Shown here piece after piece: positions 51,041 to 59,672 of a stretch of 64,000 nt of DNA; the first letter of the stretch is position 1, and each line of letters starts with the position of its first letter. A program made the position numbers and the translations under genes. Source of the DNA: Novosphingobium sp. SG919 (GTDB lineage Bacteria; Pseudomonadota; Alphaproteobacteria; Sphingomonadales; Sphingomonadaceae). The stretch is taken from NCBI RefSeq assembly GCF_012932495.1, contig NZ_JABCNG010000005.1, positions 310,001-374,000 on the forward strand, read 5' to 3'. The notes beneath the pieces were generated by a model. That model was not told the origin of the DNA, did no database searches, and saw only the letters and a list, made by a program, of their open reading frames with translations.

Positions 51041-53206
51041 TCAGGACTTGAACTTTTCTGCAAATCGTTCGAGAAAGTCGGAAGCGTTGAGCGTAGTGGC
51101 CCGCATATTCGAACCGTCGCCACCCAATGCCTCTACACTACGGGAGGCATCGGCCGGCAGTACTTCGAGTTCGACAGTGCGAAACTCGCCAAGATTCGGG
51201 ATTTTTTCGGCGACTTCGACTTCGCGCATGTGGGACCCGATCAACGAGACGGATGGCGGTTTGTCGAGGAATCGCAGTAGGTCTTCGGATGTCGGCGATC
51301 GCCCCGACCACAGTTTGTTCGCGAAGACCGTCTGGCGGATCGGCGGTAGGCCGGGGATGCGGTGCCGGGAGTACACACCTACTTCACCGACCGCGAAGAA
51401 CATGGCCAACGCCATCTGGTCGGTGAAATAGGTACCATCGACTTGTCCGGCGGCCTGAAGCGGCATGGCGCTGACGACGCAGGGTATCACTTCGAAGCCG
51501 TTGCAGTTCTGACTGAGCAAATCCGCGAGCGCGTCAGGTCTTCGTCGCATGCCGTCGGCGATGCGGCGCGCTTGAGCAGCGGTTTGCGACATCCACTCTC
51601 CCAACCGCCACACGCTTGCGGGATCGACGCCGCATGTGGTCCTCGTCTTGCACTCAAACAGGAACACGCGGCGATCCAAACGTATCGCGGCATCGATCTC
51701 ATACGTCTCGGGCCCGTCCGTGACCGTACCAAATACGGGCGCCAGCCCCCAGTCTGTGAGGTGTTCTCGAAAGCGCCGCTCGAAGCGCTTCCCTTTTGCA
51801 TCGATCTGGATCCGTCTCCGCGCGAACTTTGAAAGGATGACGCGAGCGACGTCGCTGTTTACAGCTAATGGCCCCATCAGAAGCAACTGCCCGTCGGCGA
51901 TCCTGACGATCGGGTCGTCGACGGCGTCGCCCGATGCACGCCCGAACGTTATATTTGACACGAACCTCTTCGCCTTCTCGGCCGACAGGCCGAGCTTGAC
52001 CAACCGACCTATGAGATCGGCTTCGTCGAAGTGGACCAGGAGTCGGGAGGCGCCGCCACCTGTTCGGCCAGCGACCATCGCGAGACGCTCGATGATGGAA
52101 TAGCCTCGGATCCATTCGACAAGCGTGAGACCGAGATACTGGCTCGTGTCCTCGCGCGGTTCGACTGCCAGCAGCATCTCAAGTGCGTTGTAGGCACAGA
52201 CCTCAGTCGCTGACACGTACGCCGCCGGCATCAACGACGCTGAACCGTCTATCCCAACGGCGTCAAGATGTGCATTTTCCGTGTGGATCAGCTGGTCGAA
52301 GACCGACCCGATCTCGAGTGAAAGCTGCTCGTGCGCGATTTGCGCGATCATTCTCCAACTCATCGCCTCGCGGGTCGGCGTCATGCTGCGGACGGTTTGG
52401 CCGCTGTCCTCGTTCTCATGCAGGACGCAGCCGAGGAAACGGGCGCTAGTCTCCATCCGCCGCCACATCTCCCACATTTCGCCTAGCTTCGTAAGCTTGT
52501 CCGCGTTGACGTGGGGGGACATGGGGTTAGGCCGACGGGGGAGGACAATTGCTCCGTCCCCATCGTACCAGCCATGACGTGCCGCCAGCGTACGCACGCA
52601 CATCGATGTCGTCGCATCGACCATCGCGATCAACTCGTCCGCCCTATAGTCGCCACCGTCGCCGTCGGGGAGCGCGAACACAGAGCCGTCGATTATTGGC
52701 GTTGCTGCCGCGCGCCGGTCGATTTCGCCCAGTGACCAGTCGACCAACTCGGCAGCGCGTTCTAGGATGGCCCATAGCCACTCCTCCGGCGGCGCGTCGG
52801 CGAGCATCGCGTCCAGCTCGTCGGACAAGGCGAGGTATCCGCGCTCAATGGTGGTGACGAGCCGGCCGGCATTTTTGGCTGCGGCGCCGACTTCGTCGCC
52901 ATGCCGGTCACGCAGACCGATGGCCAGCTCAGCCAACGCTATGTCTCGCTTCCTCGACCTGACGTCGTCGCGCATCGTCTGGACGATGCCTGACCGAAGG
53001 ATAAGCGCGGGAACCCGGTATGCGTCTGCACTGTCAAGCTTTTCGATCGCTCGCAGCAAATCACTTGGATTCAGCTCGGCTGCAAACCGATTGACAATTA
53101 CCTCAAGCGAGCTTGATTGACGGTTCGGCTTGGACACCTTGCCCGATTTCACCTTCCCAACATCCCGCCTGCTGCCCGGAATACCCTTCTCGGCACCCCC
53201 GCGCAT
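51041..53206 (-). CDS. 721-residue protein with a C-terminal PD-(D/E)XK-like motif
   Basis: A large soluble protein, not recognised as a named family. The first 450 residues are helical with no clear motif. At about 504-519 there is a restriction-nuclease-like core, TYEIDAAIRLDRRVFLFECK (Asp, then Glu-x-Lys), preceded by a helix (RFERRFREHLTDWG) as in many PD-(D/E)XK folds. The N-terminus is basic and may start later than the ATG at 53,206. It is upstream of, and in the same direction as, the twin cassette operon. It could be a further effector or a DNA-binding partner; co-transcription is plausible but there is a gap of over 200 bp. Confidence 0.65.
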   Translation of the reverse strand: MRGGAEKGIPGSRRDVGKVKSGKVSKPNRQSSSLEVIVNRFAAELNPSDLLRAIEKLDSADAYRVPALILRSGIVQTMRDDVRSRKRDIALAELAIGLRDRHGDEVGAAAKNAGRLVTTIERGYLALSDELDAMLADAPPEEWLWAILERAAELVDWSLGEIDRRAAATPIIDGSVFALPDGDGGDYRADELIAMVDATTSMCVRTLAARHGWYDGDGAIVLPRRPNPMSPHVNADKLTKLGEMWEMWRRMETSARFLGCVLHENEDSGQTVRSMTPTREAMSWRMIAQIAHEQLSLEIGSVFDQLIHTENAHLDAVGIDGSASLMPAAYVSATEVCAYNALEMLLAVEPREDTSQYLGLTLVEWIRGYSIIERLAMVAGRTGGGASRLLVHFDEADLIGRLVKLGLSAEKAKRFVSNITFGRASGDAVDDPIVRIADGQLLLMGPLAVNSDVARVILSKFARRRIQIDAKGKRFERRFREHLTDWGLAPVFGTVTDGPETYEIDAAIRLDRRVFLFECKTRTTCGVDPASVWRLGEWMSQTAAQARRIADGMRRRPDALADLLSQNCNGFEVIPCVVSAMPLQAAGQVDGTYFTDQMALAMFFAVGEVGVYSRHRIPGLPPIRQTVFANKLWSGRSPTSEDLLRFLDKPPSVSLIGSHMREVEVAEKIPNLGEFRTVELEVLPADASRSVEALGGDGSNMRATTLNASDFLERFAEKFKS

Positions 53207-53506
53207 GCTAACCCCGTTGCCACCGAAGCCTTATCGGCAAGAAGGGCGAGATGATCAACATATCTTCGCGGCTAAACGCCTGCTACCATATAAATGGCAA
53301 GCTGATTTGGAGGCGGTCGCTTTTGGCAGTTACATAAATCTGTCGACCACTCGATTTTGCGCCTAGCTGACCCGCCGGATCGCTTGCGACAACGTCCGCT
53401 ATTTGTGCCTACGATCCTGAAGTTGACTTTCCGGATCGTCCCAACCGGGATCCCCCCCTAAAGCTTGGATGAACAACGGTTTAGCCAGAATAGCACAGCT
53501 CTAGCT
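53207..53506. other. 300-bp gap, no gene seen
   Basis: AT-richer than its surroundings, with short stop-rich frames. It probably holds the promoter of the 721-residue gene. No repeat, terminator or RNA is recognised. Confidence 0.35.
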
Positions 53507-54187
53507 CTAATAGCTATTTCTTTGGTGGTTAAAATCGGCTGCCGTTGCCATCCAAGATTCGAGCAGGTCGGCCGATTCCGCTTCGGACAGTGATGGGAAC
53601 ACTTCACCCAGTTTTTCGAGCGCGCTGGAGACGTCACAGGCCGCCCCTGCAAGGCCGTTGCGGTCAAGGAGCGCCAGCGCCATACGGAGCATCGACCGAA
53701 CAACATCGTTAGTCCGATCCGAAGGCACATCGCTTTCGGCCAGATCGGCGCCGTAGAGCATGATTCCGGCATCGAATTTATCGATCAGGTGGCGATTGCC
53801 GTCCAACCTCGCCCGCTCCATTTCGTCCGGCGTGAAGACCGAAAGACTGGTCGTTGCCATGGGAAGCTCAGATGCCAGCATGGCACGCGCTCGGCCCCAG
53901 TATTTGTCCAGACCCTTGTATCTGGGATGGTCGACGAATACCCAAAATTCCAGATGAGATCGGTCCCCCGGGGCCACGCTGGCGCGTTGAATGCCGGTCG
54001 TTGGTTCGGCCAGCATGATCCCGAGCAAGGTTCCCCGCTTTGGGGTGCTGGAACAGCGATCCACAAAATAGGCGCGCAAGATGCGGGTCGCGCGCTCAAC
54101 CGCGATCTGATCCTGCTGCGAAAGATGCTTCACTCTGGCCTTGATTGTTGCTCGCTCGTTCGCCTGCGATATGGCAGCCCTTTCCAT
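53507..54187 (-). CDS. Unknown protein, possibly a degenerate nucleotidyltransferase fold
   Basis: A 226-residue protein. The middle part (LEFWVFVDHPRYKGLDKYWG, later TSLSVFTPDEMERARLDGNR and FDAGIMLYG) has the order of a minimal nucleotidyltransferase with its terminal LYG strand. The expected GSxxxG and DxD catalytic residues are not seen, so it is probably inactive or another fold. The last 70 residues are helical and acidic, HEPN-like at most. The ATG at 54,187 has AGGAGG five bases upstream, so translation is well supported. Its role in the island is unknown. Confidence 0.55.
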   Translation of the reverse strand: MERAAISQANERATIKARVKHLSQQDQIAVERATRILRAYFVDRCSSTPKRGTLLGIMLAEPTTGIQRASVAPGDRSHLEFWVFVDHPRYKGLDKYWGRARAMLASELPMATTSLSVFTPDEMERARLDGNRHLIDKFDAGIMLYGADLAESDVPSDRTNDVVRSMLRMALALLDRNGLAGAACDVSSALEKLGEVFPSLSEAESADLLESWMATAADFNHQRNSY

Positions 54188-54249
54188 CAGCGCCTCCTGT
54201 TCCGCATTGTGCGGTTTCCGGAAGTTGGGCTATGCGGAGAGGCCCATTA

Positions 54250-54273
54250 CTCCCGCGCGCTACGGCGCGGGAG
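54250..54273. repeat. Nine-base-pair GC hairpin
   Basis: CTCCCGCGC and GCGCGGGAG pair around a six-base loop between divergent genes. There is no T run, so it is not a standard terminator. Confidence 0.5.
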
Positions 54274-54440
54274 CCGGGGCTGGTAACACGTCGGAACATG
54301 CGCCTGCGCTTTTAGCCGCAAGCGGCCTGGACATATGCACAGGCACCCCGGCGAGAAGCTCTCACCGAAGTGTCATTTCCGACGGGATTACCAGTCCCGG
54401 CACTGCCCTATTGCAGCGCACTCTTTTGATAACAGACCCG

Positions 54441-54701
54441 ATGGCCGATGCCAAGCAAAGCGATGATCTGCCTTCAAAACCCAACTATGCCTCGCGCTAT
54501 GCGCCCTCGCCCGGATTCCAAAGACAGTCTATAGAACCCAGATCGGGACACGACGCCCCGGACGGTGAAGGCCGTTCGGGGCCCGAGCGGATCGATATTG
54601 CGCGTGCTTTTTGCCTTGCCGAACATGCCGATGTGGAGCAAAATGTGTCCTGGCAGCGGATGAACGACCTTCATAAGCTGTTGAAATTACGCCGTTTATG
54701 A
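54441..54701 (+). CDS. Small hypothetical protein (86 aa)
   Basis: A short frame starting at the ATG at 54,441 encodes a polar, Pro/Ser-rich N-terminus (KPNYASRYAPSPGFQ) and a helical end (RIDIARAFCLAEHADVEQNV then MNDLHKLLKLRRL). No family is recognised and no strong ribosome site is present. It ends 10 bp before nick-like site 2, as small genes next to oriT often do. It could also be non-coding. Confidence 0.35.
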   Translation: MADAKQSDDLPSKPNYASRYAPSPGFQRQSIEPRSGHDAPDGEGRSGPERIDIARAFCLAEHADVEQNVSWQRMNDLHKLLKLRRL

Positions 54702-54710
54702 GCAGCACAG

Positions 54711-54748
54711 GTGCGTGGGGTGCATTACAATCGCCTCCGGCGTGCGTC
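54711..54748 (+). other. Candidate oriT nick site 2
   Basis: The 20-mer GTGCGTGGGGTGCATTACAA is identical to that at 37,697. It is followed by a CGCC-TCC-GGCG hairpin and TGCGTC. The stem differs from copy 1 in length and loop but keeps its pairing, which points to a conserved function rather than a recent copy. Confidence 0.6.
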
Positions 54749-54929
54749 CCTTCTCCGCAGCGCGCTTGCCCGCTGCGCCCGTCCGACTCGGATCGGGGCG
54801 GCTCTCCCCAGCCGGGAATCGGTCCGGGTCAAATCCGCTCCGGTCATGGGGAAAGCATTGCATGGCGTTGGTCCTTGGTGGATAGTCGGCGATGGCGGGC
54901 AGACCTCCTTTCGCAAAGGAGTTCAAACA

Positions 54930-55256
54930 ATGCCCAAGATGACGGAACGTGAGCGGCTCGCGAAGATCGAGGCCGATCAGGAAAGCCTCGCGCGAGAGGC
55001 CGAGACGGTACGGCGCGGATTGCGCGCGCATTATGGAAAGCTGGTCACGGAATTGCCGGTCGAACGCTTGAGCGAGCGTGAGTTTCGCGATGTGCTGGGT
55101 CAGGCAATCCGGGTTGGCGGTGGCGCTGCGATCGCCGCGCTCAAGGGTCTGTCGGCACAAGGCGTCCAGGCGGAACCCTCGTCGGGATCGCCCCGCAAGC
55201 GCACGACTGCTGCCCCCGCTGGCGCGGATGATGCCTCCAAGACCGTGCATCCTTAG
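54930..55256 (+). CDS. Small coiled-coil mobilisation-accessory-like protein
   Basis: A 108-residue protein from the ATG at 54,930, with AAGGAG eight bases upstream. The first 55 residues are a charged coiled coil (MTERERLAKIEADQESLARE). Then comes LPVERLSEREFRDVLGQAIR and VGGGAAIAALKGL, and a disordered Lys/Thr/Ala tail. The arrangement recalls TraC-type oriT accessory proteins of Ti-like elements and small conserved plasmid proteins of sphingomonads. Its place about 180 bp after nick-like site 2 supports a DNA-processing role, but the family is not certain. Confidence 0.55.
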   Translation: MPKMTERERLAKIEADQESLAREAETVRRGLRAHYGKLVTELPVERLSEREFRDVLGQAIRVGGGAAIAALKGLSAQGVQAEPSSGSPRKRTTAAPAGADDASKTVHP

Positions 55257-55405
55257 CGGAAAGGGGAGCGACGTTGGCGGGCGGCACGCCCGGCAAAAGG
55301 AGCGACGCGGGGGAAACCGTTCGGGTTTCCCCCGCTCGTGCCAAAGGCACGACAAGGGACCGGCTGCGGTGTCCCGCGCCGGTCCCTATTGGGCTGTTGA
55401 TCCGA

Positions 55406-56419
55406 TCAGGCCGCTATGACGCGGCGCTTCTTTTTGATCGGCACGGCGGGTTCCTGATCCGCCCGCATGAAAACATGGGTCGGGACACGGTGCCCCTTCT
55501 CCGGGTTGAACAGGTCGTAGAGGCTCGACTGGATGCCCGACCCTTCGCACAAAAGCGCTTCGACCGGCATTAGCTCTGCGATGTTGCGATTGCGCCGAAA
55601 GGCTTTGCCGTTGCCGCGCCCATAGAGGCCGAACGCGATGCAGACGACACCCCGTTGCGCTGCCCATGCGGCGGCGGCTGCATCCACCCCAAGGCGCTGC
55701 CCTGTGGTGACAAGCACCATGTTTGGAATGCGCGCCCTGATCTGGTCGAGGCGTCCCCAGATAATCCGCCAGTCGTGCCAGTCGGAAGGGCCGGACACGA
55801 CGACCACGGGGCCTTGCGGGTCGTATCGGTCGCGCCGCCGTTCGGATCGTGCGCGCAGAAAGTCGAGCGCCGAAATCTGGCTGGCGGTGGTGACATGGGA
55901 CGCGCGCGACCCCTTGGCGGGCGACCATGGGCGACCGGCATAGGTGCGATACATCGCGGCCGCATAGTCGCGCATCGCTTCCATGGCGGCGCGCTGTTCG
56001 GCGACCGACTGGCATTCAAGCTGGGTGTCCTCAAGCTCCTTGGTGAACACCTCGCCCGGCTCCAGACGGCGGGCCATGTCGCGCAAGGTGTCGGCAAGCC
56101 GATCCTCCCGACCTTCCAGCCGGTTCGCGACAAAGTGAAAGCTGTTCACGAAGCCCCAAGCGAGTTCGGGCGCAAGCGTGTCGAGCCGCGTATCGCCCAG
56201 AAGGTCGAAAATGGCTGCGACGATGCCGCCGCACTCGGCCTGCGCGGCGATGGGATCGGGCATGGCATGCTCGGCGGGTTCGTCGCCCGGTTCCATGATG
56301 GAAAGTGGGATCGGGTCGCCGAAGGATGTCACGAAATCCGGCGTGGCGGTGAGTTCGGCATAGAGTTCCGGCAGGTCGGCAAAGCTGCTAACGCTGTGCA
56401 AGGCCGTTGGCTTGCTCAT
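55406..56419 (-). CDS. DUF2493 (SLOG-fold) protein
   Basis: A 337-residue protein with a C-terminal nucleotide-binding SLOG domain. VVVVSGPSDWHDWRIIWGRL, VLVTTGQRLGVDAAAAAWA, GVVCIAFGL and the final GSGIQSSLYDLFNPEKG follow the DUF2493/YspA pattern. The N-terminal half is an alpha-helical region (LAWGFVNSFHFVANRLEGRE) seen in mobile-element versions of this family. The ATG at 56,419 has AAGGAG eight bases upstream. SLOG proteins bind nucleotides or ADP-ribose-like ligands and many are linked to mobile-element conflict. The function here is unknown. Confidence 0.75.
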   Translation of the reverse strand: MSKPTALHSVSSFADLPELYAELTATPDFVTSFGDPIPLSIMEPGDEPAEHAMPDPIAAQAECGGIVAAIFDLLGDTRLDTLAPELAWGFVNSFHFVANRLEGREDRLADTLRDMARRLEPGEVFTKELEDTQLECQSVAEQRAAMEAMRDYAAAMYRTYAGRPWSPAKGSRASHVTTASQISALDFLRARSERRRDRYDPQGPVVVVSGPSDWHDWRIIWGRLDQIRARIPNMVLVTTGQRLGVDAAAAAWAAQRGVVCIAFGLYGRGNGKAFRRNRNIAELMPVEALLCEGSGIQSSLYDLFNPEKGHRVPTHVFMRADQEPAVPIKKKRRVIAA

Positions 56420-56499
56420 GGGATGCACTCCTTGTGACGGGATGACGGTTCAGGACCGGGGAAGCGTTCCAGCGCTCCCCCGGCCCGCCTCGGGTCGCC

Positions 56500-56991
56500 T
56501 TAGAAAGGCACCTCATCGTCAAGGCTGCGTCCGCCGCCGGTATAACCGCCGTCCGGTCCTGCGGTGCTGCCGCCGGAGAAGCCGCCGCCCGTTCGTCCCC
56601 CGAAGCCGCCACCCGCGCGCGCGCCGTTGCCGCGTCCGCCGAAGCCGCCGCCCTGCGCTTCGCGCTCACGTTCGCGCCGCCACTGGACGTCAAAGCCGTT
56701 GGTCTCGTCTCCGAACAGGGCGATGGGCAGCGGCTCGCGGAAGCTCGGATCGTCGATCATGCCGGACAGGAACACCTCGTCATTCGCACGCATCTTGCGT
56801 TCCCAGACGACGCCAATCTGGATTTCGTCGCCCGCCCGGTTCGTCTCGTAAATCTCGTAGACGGGGGCGCTGTCGCTCTGCCGATCCTCGACGCGGCGCA
56901 TGATGAGGTAAGGAAAACGCATCTCGCGCGTGGCGATCTTGCCAATGATATCACTGGCGCGTTCGTCGAACTTGAAGTTACCGATCTTCAT
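56500..56991 (-). CDS. DUF736 protein with an SSB-like C-terminal tail
   Basis: A 163-residue protein. Residues 1-100 match DUF736 (MKIGNFKFDERASDIIGKIA, EIQIGVVWERK, VFLSGMIDDPSFREPLPIAL), a family common on conjugative elements. Unlike the usual short forms, it has a Gly-rich linker of about 45 residues and ends SLDDEVPF. That layout, OB-sized domain, flexible linker and acidic tip ending in Pro-Phe, is the one used by single-stranded DNA-binding protein to recruit partners. The ATG at 56,991 has AAAGGA upstream. A role in coating transferred single-stranded DNA is inferred. Confidence 0.75.
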   Translation of the reverse strand: MKIGNFKFDERASDIIGKIATREMRFPYLIMRRVEDRQSDSAPVYEIYETNRAGDEIQIGVVWERKMRANDEVFLSGMIDDPSFREPLPIALFGDETNGFDVQWRREREREAQGGGFGGRGNGARAGGGFGGRTGGGFSGGSTAGPDGGYTGGGRSLDDEVPF

Positions 56992-57220
56992 GACTTCATC
57001 CTTTCTCTGTCCTGTGGTCCGCTTCTCTTTCCCGGCCACATCTGAACCCTACCCCCTCCCCTCTATTTCTTCCATCACATTGATTTCTTGACAGAATTTC
57101 ATCGTACCTGGTGAGCCTGAGCATCGAACGGCCGCGTCAGCGGCCCCACAGGCACAAATGACGCACCGGCCGCGCGAGCGGACGGTTCTGTTTGAATGGA
57201 AGAGGGAGCGTGGGCCGGCC

Positions 57221-57470
57221 GACATGTCATCGCACCCGGAGCCGCCTTCGCAGGTCCGAAGGCGCAGGACCGGGCTCTTGGACACAACAGGCACGGGAGG
57301 GGCTTAGCGAAGCTTGGCAAAAAGGGGCCGACGCTTCTCTGACAAACAGACAAACGTCGCCGGCCCCTTTTTGCCTAGCGTAGCTTTGCCCCGACGCAAC
57401 TCGTTGTGTCCGAAACCGGTTCTGCAACGCGCGGATTCTGCGAGGGCGGCGGAGGGGGCGATGACATGTC
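57221..57470. repeat. 250-bp imperfect palindrome
   Basis: The left arm (57,221-57,345) and right arm (about 57,356-57,470) are inverted copies with roughly 70 percent identity by eye. They begin and end in GACATGTC and share GGCAAAAAGGGGCCG near the centre, which also gives T runs suited to a bidirectional terminator. The right arm is part of the repeat at 57,376-57,542. The whole gap 56,992-57,888 has no supported gene. Confidence 0.65.
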
Positions 57471-57542
57471 AGCTGGCTCCACGATCCGCATCGCGCGTGA
57501 GCGCGATTCCTTGGGCGGAGCCTGCATTGCGGTGGTCGTGCC
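57376..57542 (+). repeat. Direct repeat, left copy, before the Lamassu-like cassette
   Basis: This about 165-bp segment matches 61,619-61,787 with a constant offset of 4243 bp. It includes an identical 18-mer, GATTCTGCGAGGGCGGCG (57,434 and 61,677), then GGCTCCACGA and GAGCGCGATTCCTT. The copies bracket the three-gene cassette at 57,889-61,609. Confidence 0.65.
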
Positions 57543-57888
57543 TTTCACCCGACGGCCATTGGAGGAACACCTCCCCTGCCCCAAGCGCCTGCGGAAGGGA
57601 TCGTCACCGCGGCAGCGGCCAAGACCCGAAGGGGCTTGGTCGGAGCGAAGCGGAGATAGAGCCCGGTGCCCGCTTGCGGGCAGCCGCCCAATCTGCACCG
57701 CCGCCTATGAGCCGTTGTCGCTTTGCGAGCTCCCCCGGATCTCGGCTCGCATCCGACCGAGCACTACCCAGCTACGGATCAGTCTCACCATGAACTTGAT
57801 CCGAGATGCAAAGGTGATACCCATAGCGGAGAGCGACAAGGGAAGAGACCAGGGCGGCGTCTTCCAAGTAGGGAGGGCGAGAAGTAAA

Positions 57889-59124
57889 ATGAGTGACCTG
57901 CCCCGCGATCCGGGAGATGAAGTTCAGCGACGCTTCCGCTATCAGATCAACTACGCAGCGCTAAAGGCGCTTCAGATGCTCCTACCCGGCTCTGCGGTCC
58001 GTAGTGTCTATTGCGAGCATCTGGAGGATGTTCTTGTCGAGGGCGCTAATGGGCGTTTCACTGGCATTCAGGTCAAGACACGCGAGCTAGATCAGCCGCA
58101 ATTTCGTCTTTCTGACAAATCCGTATCCGGGGCCTTGAAACGCTTTTGCGTCCGCGACGCGCGCTACCCAGGGCAGTTCGAACGGTTTGTCCTCGCCACC
58201 AACTTCGTGTTTCACGACAGTGACGGCGGGGATGATGTCGGGACGGTTCTGAATTGCTGCCGCGAGAACCCTAGTCTCGACGGGCTTAGCGCGCGTCACA
58301 AGGTGCGCAAGTGCCTTGCCGAGTTCGCCGAGAGCACCGCGATTGCGCAGGAGCATGTCATCGCTGCCCTTGCGAAGGTACGCCTCGAGCAGCGCAAGAC
58401 CGGTATCGATCAGCCAGAGCAGGACCTCGTGCGGGCGCTTGGCGAAATCGAGACGCTGGGAAATCAGTCAGTGTTTGAGCTCTATCGCATGGCCGACGGT
58501 ATCCGAGCGCACATCTGGAACGTCAGCTCGCTTGCGCTGGATGGCTATGTCCTCGAATCGCACGCGGTCGTCGAAGATTTTGCGGAGCATGTGGAAGCGC
58601 TCCGTACGAAGAAGAAGCGCCTGGACCGAGAGTTGATGGCGAAGCTCACGACGCCAGCGGCGGCAGATGATCGCGAATTGCTCAGCATCCGGGAGTTTAT
58701 CGCGCGCGAAAGCATCCCGCCCGGTCTCGGCCGAATGGAATTGAAAATGGCGGCTGGTGGCATCGGCTATGCCGATGTGGAGCAGATGAAAGACGATGTC
58801 GCTTCCCTCGAGCGGACGTTCCTGGGGTGGAAGGAGAAGTTTGGATTGGCCGAAGCCAACCGGCGGCTCGCCCATTTCGAGTATTTCGCTATCCGGGCTG
58901 CGCGTGAGGCTGAGGCCGAGACATCGACCGGGGTGAGCGCCTATGGCAAAGCGATGCTTGCCGACCTGCGAGGCCGAACTCGTGAGACGGCCATAGGCGA
59001 GCGCGAGAGCCTGTTTGGGTGCCGTTCGGAGCATCTTGTCGGCACCGCCGGTTTACTTTCCGAGGAGTGCAAGGTCTGGTGGAGCGCTGATCGCGACCTG
59101 TCTCCAGCGGCACCAGACGCATGA
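57889..59124 (+). CDS. DUF4297/Cap4-type nuclease, Lamassu-like effector
   Basis: A 411-residue protein. Residues 15-65 carry the DUF4297 core: RYQINYAALKALQMLL, then SVYCEHLEDVLVE (E43, D47) and FTGIQVKTRE (Q61, K63), a PD-(D/E)XK variant shared with Cap4 and LmuA. The remainder is helical. I start at the ATG at 57,889, directly before MSDLPRDPGDE, since the upstream extension reads through the repeat. The stop overlaps the next start (ATGA). In Lamassu and ABC-3C systems this protein cuts DNA when the SMC-like partner is activated by foreign or unusual DNA. Confidence 0.85.
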   Translation: MSDLPRDPGDEVQRRFRYQINYAALKALQMLLPGSAVRSVYCEHLEDVLVEGANGRFTGIQVKTRELDQPQFRLSDKSVSGALKRFCVRDARYPGQFERFVLATNFVFHDSDGGDDVGTVLNCCRENPSLDGLSARHKVRKCLAEFAESTAIAQEHVIAALAKVRLEQRKTGIDQPEQDLVRALGEIETLGNQSVFELYRMADGIRAHIWNVSSLALDGYVLESHAVVEDFAEHVEALRTKKKRLDRELMAKLTTPAAADDRELLSIREFIARESIPPGLGRMELKMAAGGIGYADVEQMKDDVASLERTFLGWKEKFGLAEANRRLAHFEYFAIRAAREAEAETSTGVSAYGKAMLADLRGRTRETAIGERESLFGCRSEHLVGTAGLLSEECKVWWSADRDLSPAAPDA

Positions 59125-59672
59125 GCACGCTCCCCGAAATCGTCAATCACCTCGAGGGCGATGACTCCCTTCATCTGGGCCGCCTGCTAGTCCTCATCGA
59201 CGCTTTTGCGGGTAAGGCAGGGGATCAGAAGGTCGAGGGGCTGACCAAACTGGCCAAGCTCGATTTCCTGCTGCGCTACCCTGCTTTTCTGGAACGGGCG
59301 ATTCGCGTGCGCGGCAGTGACGCATCGCAGGTGAAGGTCGAGGATTTCGAACGCAACTCGATCGAGGCCCGAATGGTGCGCTTCAAATATGGTCCTTGGG
59401 ATCACCGCTACAGGCGTTTCCTCAATATATTGGCAGGCCGGGGCCTGATCCATGTTCACACCGCGGGGCGCACGGTCATTATCGGCCAAACGGAGCGTGG
59501 CCGCTCCGCCGCCGAAGCTCTGAAAGACGAGCCGGAATATGCCGGAATCCGCCAGCGCGCCGTACTACTCAAGCGGCACCTGAACCTGACCGCCACATCG
59601 CTGATGGACTTCATCTACGCGAATTTCCCGGAAGTGGCATCCCTACGCATGGGCGAGACGATCGACCAATGA
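59121..59672 (+). CDS. Middle protein of the Lamassu-like cassette (LmuC position)
   Basis: A 183-residue protein between nuclease and ATPase, overlapped by 4 bp on both sides. LGRLLVLIDAFAG, VEGLTKLAKLDFLLRYPAFL and FKYGPWDHRYRRFLNILAGR have the winged-helix wording common in ABC-3C middle components. It is not obviously homologous to the two middle proteins of the leftward operon. It probably bridges the ATPase and the nuclease. Confidence 0.75.
   Translation: MSTLPEIVNHLEGDDSLHLGRLLVLIDAFAGKAGDQKVEGLTKLAKLDFLLRYPAFLERAIRVRGSDASQVKVEDFERNSIEARMVRFKYGPWDHRYRRFLNILAGRGLIHVHTAGRTVIIGQTERGRSAAEALKDEPEYAGIRQRAVLLKRHLNLTATSLMDFIYANFPEVASLRMGETIDQ

Noticed and set aside
57406..57888. A long N-terminal extension of the DUF4297 protein
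   Set aside because: The extension reads through the repeat unit that also occurs non-coding at 61,619, and the DUF4297 core starts soon after the ATG at 57,889.
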